A stretch of DNA of 64,000 nucleotides, taken from NCBI RefSeq assembly GCF_000711875.1, contig NZ_JONM01000013.1, positions 43,666 through 107,665 of the forward strand, in the 5' to 3' direction. Below, one piece after another: positions 62,017 to 64,000 of the stretch. Numbering within the stretch: the first letter of the stretch is position 1; every line of letters begins with the position of its first letter. The notes under the pieces were generated by a model, which saw nothing but the letters and a program-made list of their open reading frames with translations, was not told where the DNA came from and did not search any database. This stretch comes from Andreprevotia chitinilytica DSM 18519. Lineage in GTDB: Bacteria > Pseudomonadota > Gammaproteobacteria > Burkholderiales > Chitinibacteraceae. The position numbers and the translations under genes are program-made.

Positions 62017-62960
62017 TGAGCAAGATTCTGGTGCTGGCCGAGCATGACGGCCACCAGCTCAAGATCGCATCCCGCCAGGCTGTTACCGCTGCGCAGGCAT
62101 TCAATGGCGGCGTTGATTTGCTCGTGGTTGGCGCGGATACCGCTGCCGTTGCTGCGAGCGCGGCGCAAGTCGCTGGCGTGGCCCGTGTGCTGCGTGCAGA
62201 TGCCGCACATCTCGCCCACCCGCTGGCCGAAGATGTCGCCGCCTTGGTGCTGAGCATCGCTGGCGAGTATGACGTGATCCTCGCCGGCCATAGCCATTTC
62301 AGCAAGAACGTATTGCCGCGCGTGGCGGCATTGCTGGATGTGGCCATGCCGTCCGACGTGATCGAGATTCAAGCCAACAACACCTACGTGCGCCCCATCT
62401 ACGCTGGCAATGCCTTGCTGACGATTCAGAGCCAGGATCCCAAGCAAGTACTGACGGTGCGTGGTACGCGCTTCAAGGCGGCGGTTGCTGGTGCCAACGT
62501 GAGTGGAGCAGTCGCTGAGATCGCTACGGTTGCCGTACCGGCTGCAACGGGTGCGGCCCGTTGGGTCAGTGAAGAGAAGAATGTCGGCGATCGCCCGGAA
62601 CTGGGCGAAGCGCCCGTAGTGGTATCCGGCGGCCGTTCGCTCGGCGAGCGCTTCGAAGAAGTGCTAGGCCCCTTGGCGGACAAGTTGCACGGCGCGTTGG
62701 GCGCGACGCGTGCGGCGGTCGATGCCGGTTTTGCGCCGAACGATCTGCAAGTCGGCCAGACCGGCACCATCGTTGCGCCTGATCTCTATATCGCCGTCGG
62801 GGTGTCCGGCGCGGCGCAGCATTTGGCCGGTATCAAGGACAGCAAGGTGATCGTCGCGATCAACCATGATCCGGATGCGCCGATTTTCAACGTGGCCGAT
62901 TACGGGCTGGTGGCGGATCTGTTCGAAACGATCCCGGCACTGGTCAAGGCATTGGGTTAG
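62016..62960 (+). CDS. etfA: Electron transfer flavoprotein alpha subunit
   Basis: FAD-binding ETF subunit. 314 residues; C-terminal FAD domain with VVSGGRSLGERFEE, GQTGTIVAPDLYIAVGVSGA and AINHDPDAPIFNVADYGLV. ATG 62016 shares its A with the etfB stop. A GTG one codon upstream is not needed. Confidence 0.96.
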   Translation: MSKILVLAEHDGHQLKIASRQAVTAAQAFNGGVDLLVVGADTAAVAASAAQVAGVARVLRADAAHLAHPLAEDVAALVLSIAGEYDVILAGHSHFSKNVLPRVAALLDVAMPSDVIEIQANNTYVRPIYAGNALLTIQSQDPKQVLTVRGTRFKAAVAGANVSGAVAEIATVAVPAATGAARWVSEEKNVGDRPELGEAPVVVSGGRSLGERFEEVLGPLADKLHGALGATRAAVDAGFAPNDLQVGQTGTIVAPDLYIAVGVSGAAQHLAGIKDSKVIVAINHDPDAPIFNVADYGLVADLFETIPALVKALG

Positions 62961-62984
62961 GTCGATTTAGCGGGTTGATTTTTA

Positions 62985-63054
62985 TGTAGGAGCGAGCTTG
63001 CTCGCGATAGCGATATTTGATGTGTCGCCAATCGCGAGCAAGCTCGCTCCTACA
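62985..63054. repeat. REP-like perfect palindrome after etfA
   Basis: Arms 62985-63008 and 63031-63054 are perfect 24-nt reverse complements (left arm begins TGTAGGAGCGAGCTTGCTCG), spacer 22. The arm sequence matches the well-known REP-type element of Pseudomonas and other proteobacteria. Confidence 0.9.
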
Positions 63055-63099
63055 AAAAACCGGATCGGCTGTACCAACGAATTCAATCAAGGAATTGCA

Positions 63100-63876
63100 A
63101 TGAGTCACTTCAATACCGAAACCGTGCTGTCGGTGCATCACTGGAACGACACGCTGTTCAGCTTCAAGACCACTCGTAACGACGGCCTGCGCTTTGAAAA
63201 CGGCCAGTTCGTGATGATCGGCCTGCAAGTCAACGACAAGCCGCTGATGCGCGCTTACTCGATCGCCAGCCCGAACTACGAAGAGCATCTGGAATTCTTC
63301 AGCATCAAGGTGCAAAACGGCCCGCTGACCTCCCGCCTGCAGCACTTGAAGGTGGGCGACGAGATCCAGATCAGCAAGAAGCCCACTGGCACGCTGGTGC
63401 TGTCCGATTTGAAGCCGGGCAAGAACCTGTATTACTTCTCCACCGGTACTGGCTTGGCGCCGTTCATGAGCCTGATCCAGGACCCGGAAGCCTACGAGAA
63501 ATTCGACAAGATCGTGCTGTTCCACGGCGTGCGTACCGTGTCGGAACTGGCCTATGCCGACTTCATCGAGAATGTGCTGCCGAATAATGAATTCTTCGGC
63601 GAAGAAGTGAAGAAGAAGCTGATCTACTACCCGACCGTAACGCGCGAAGAATTCCGTAATCAGGGCCGCCTGACCGACCTGATCGAATCGGGCAAGCTGT
63701 TCGAAGACATCGGCCTGCCGCCGCTGAACCCGGAAACCGACCGCGCCATGTTGTGCGGCAGCCCGGCGATGCTGGAAGACACCTGCAAGCTGCTGGATGC
63801 CCGTGGTTTCCAGGTCTCCAAGCGCATCGGCATGCCCGGCGACTACGTGATCGAGCGTGCGTTCGTCGAGAAGTAA
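63100..63876 (+). CDS. fpr: Ferredoxin-NADP reductase
   Basis: FAD enzyme exchanging electrons between NADPH and ferredoxin or flavodoxin, often for oxidative-stress and Fe-S repair. 258 residues from ATG 63100 (GGAATTGCA upstream). FAD motif RAYSIASP, NADP-binding STGTGLAPFMSLI and LCGSPAMLEDT; C-terminus YVIERAFVEK is typical of subclass with an aromatic-free tail extension. Terminator follows at 63895. Confidence 0.95.
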   Translation: MSHFNTETVLSVHHWNDTLFSFKTTRNDGLRFENGQFVMIGLQVNDKPLMRAYSIASPNYEEHLEFFSIKVQNGPLTSRLQHLKVGDEIQISKKPTGTLVLSDLKPGKNLYYFSTGTGLAPFMSLIQDPEAYEKFDKIVLFHGVRTVSELAYADFIENVLPNNEFFGEEVKKKLIYYPTVTREEFRNQGRLTDLIESGKLFEDIGLPPLNPETDRAMLCGSPAMLEDTCKLLDARGFQVSKRIGMPGDYVIERAFVEK

Positions 63877-63894
63877 TTCAGAACGCTGCGCAGC

Positions 63895-63924
63895 AAAAAG
63901 CCGGTCGATTGACCGGCTTTTTTT
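63895..63924 (+). terminator. Terminator after fpr
   Basis: 12-bp stem (63895-63906 with 63911-63922), loop GATT, T7 tail. Beyond it, to the window end, nothing is recognised. Confidence 0.92.
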
Positions 63925-64000
63925 GTGTCTTGTTTTGTCGCTGCGTGGGTGTTGGGCTTCGCTGCGTGTTCAGCCGGGAGACATAGGTAACACTTGTCGG

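Noticed and set aside
1..64000. CRISPR array, prophage, defence island, secondary-metabolite cluster, tRNA or rRNA genes
   Set aside because: No regularly spaced direct repeats, phage or cas genes, restriction-modification genes, biosynthetic enzymes, or tRNA-like cloverleaf sequences were seen. Repeats in the window are dispersed palindromes.

Overview
The window is about 60% GC, chromosomal and almost entirely housekeeping. Gene content and order (fmt-def, LysM-dprA-smg-topA, pepA-holC, lptD-surA-pdxA-rsmA facing amgK-murU, a class I polyhydroxybutyrate synthase, etfBA) point to a Betaproteobacterium, most likely of the order Neisseriales (for example Chitinibacteraceae or Chromobacteriaceae). 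That placement is inference from gene order and protein character. I see no rRNA, tRNA, CRISPR array, prophage, transposase or plasmid functions.

Layout. 1-6.7 kb: translation initiation/maturation (fmt, def, minus strand) facing LysM protein, dprA, smg and topA (plus). 6.8-11.5 kb (minus): an MHYT membrane sensor with a degenerate GGDEF domain, then the glutamate/aspartate ABC transporter gltIJKL. 11.8-20.3 kb (minus): pbpC and a giant bacterial alpha-2-macroglobulin with an intact thioester. 20.5-22.4 kb (minus): an odd zinc-ribbon/TM2/pilin-like protein and an orphan amino-acid ABC ATPase. 22.4-27.8 kb (minus): rsmA, pdxA, surA, lptD, divergent from amgK-murU (27.9-29.7 kb, plus). 29.8-35.8 kb: polyhydroxybutyrate synthase phaC, then on the minus strand a patatin-like hydrolase, 3-hydroxybutyrate dehydrogenase, acetoacetate decarboxylase and a type II NADH dehydrogenase; the patatin and dehydrogenase genes each appear to carry a +1 frameshift. 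35.9-40.7 kb: amino-acid permease, transketolase, a TonB-like protein. 40.7-46.2 kb: a DUF2486-like protein, holC, pepA, divergent from lptFG. 46.3-52.2 kb (plus): galE, dapF-DUF484-xerC, an amidase, and a Ser/Thr kinase fused to a cyclic-nucleotide-binding-like domain. 52.4-55.3 kb (minus): a possible PilZ-like protein and bioA. 55.5-58.6 kb: a DUF1800 lipoprotein with its DUF1501 Tat-exported partner. 59.5-63.9 kb: ETF-ubiquinone oxidoreductase divergent from etfB-etfA, then a ferredoxin-NADP reductase.

Functionally the window is rich in envelope biogenesis (LptD, SurA, LptFG, PbpC, alpha-2-macroglobulin, amidase, AmgK/MurU recycling, GalE, DapF) and in storage-polymer and electron-transfer metabolism (PhaC, 3HB dehydrogenase, Adc, ETF, ETF-QO).

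The most unusual material is intergenic: at least seven palindromic or inverted-repeat families. One family has three copies sharing a core whose inner stem shows compensatory changes while each copy has its own outer stem; in one copy the outer stem runs up to the amidase start codon. A separate perfect 15-bp palindrome covers the ribosome-binding site of the NADH dehydrogenase gene. No transposase that could mobilise these repeats lies in the window.
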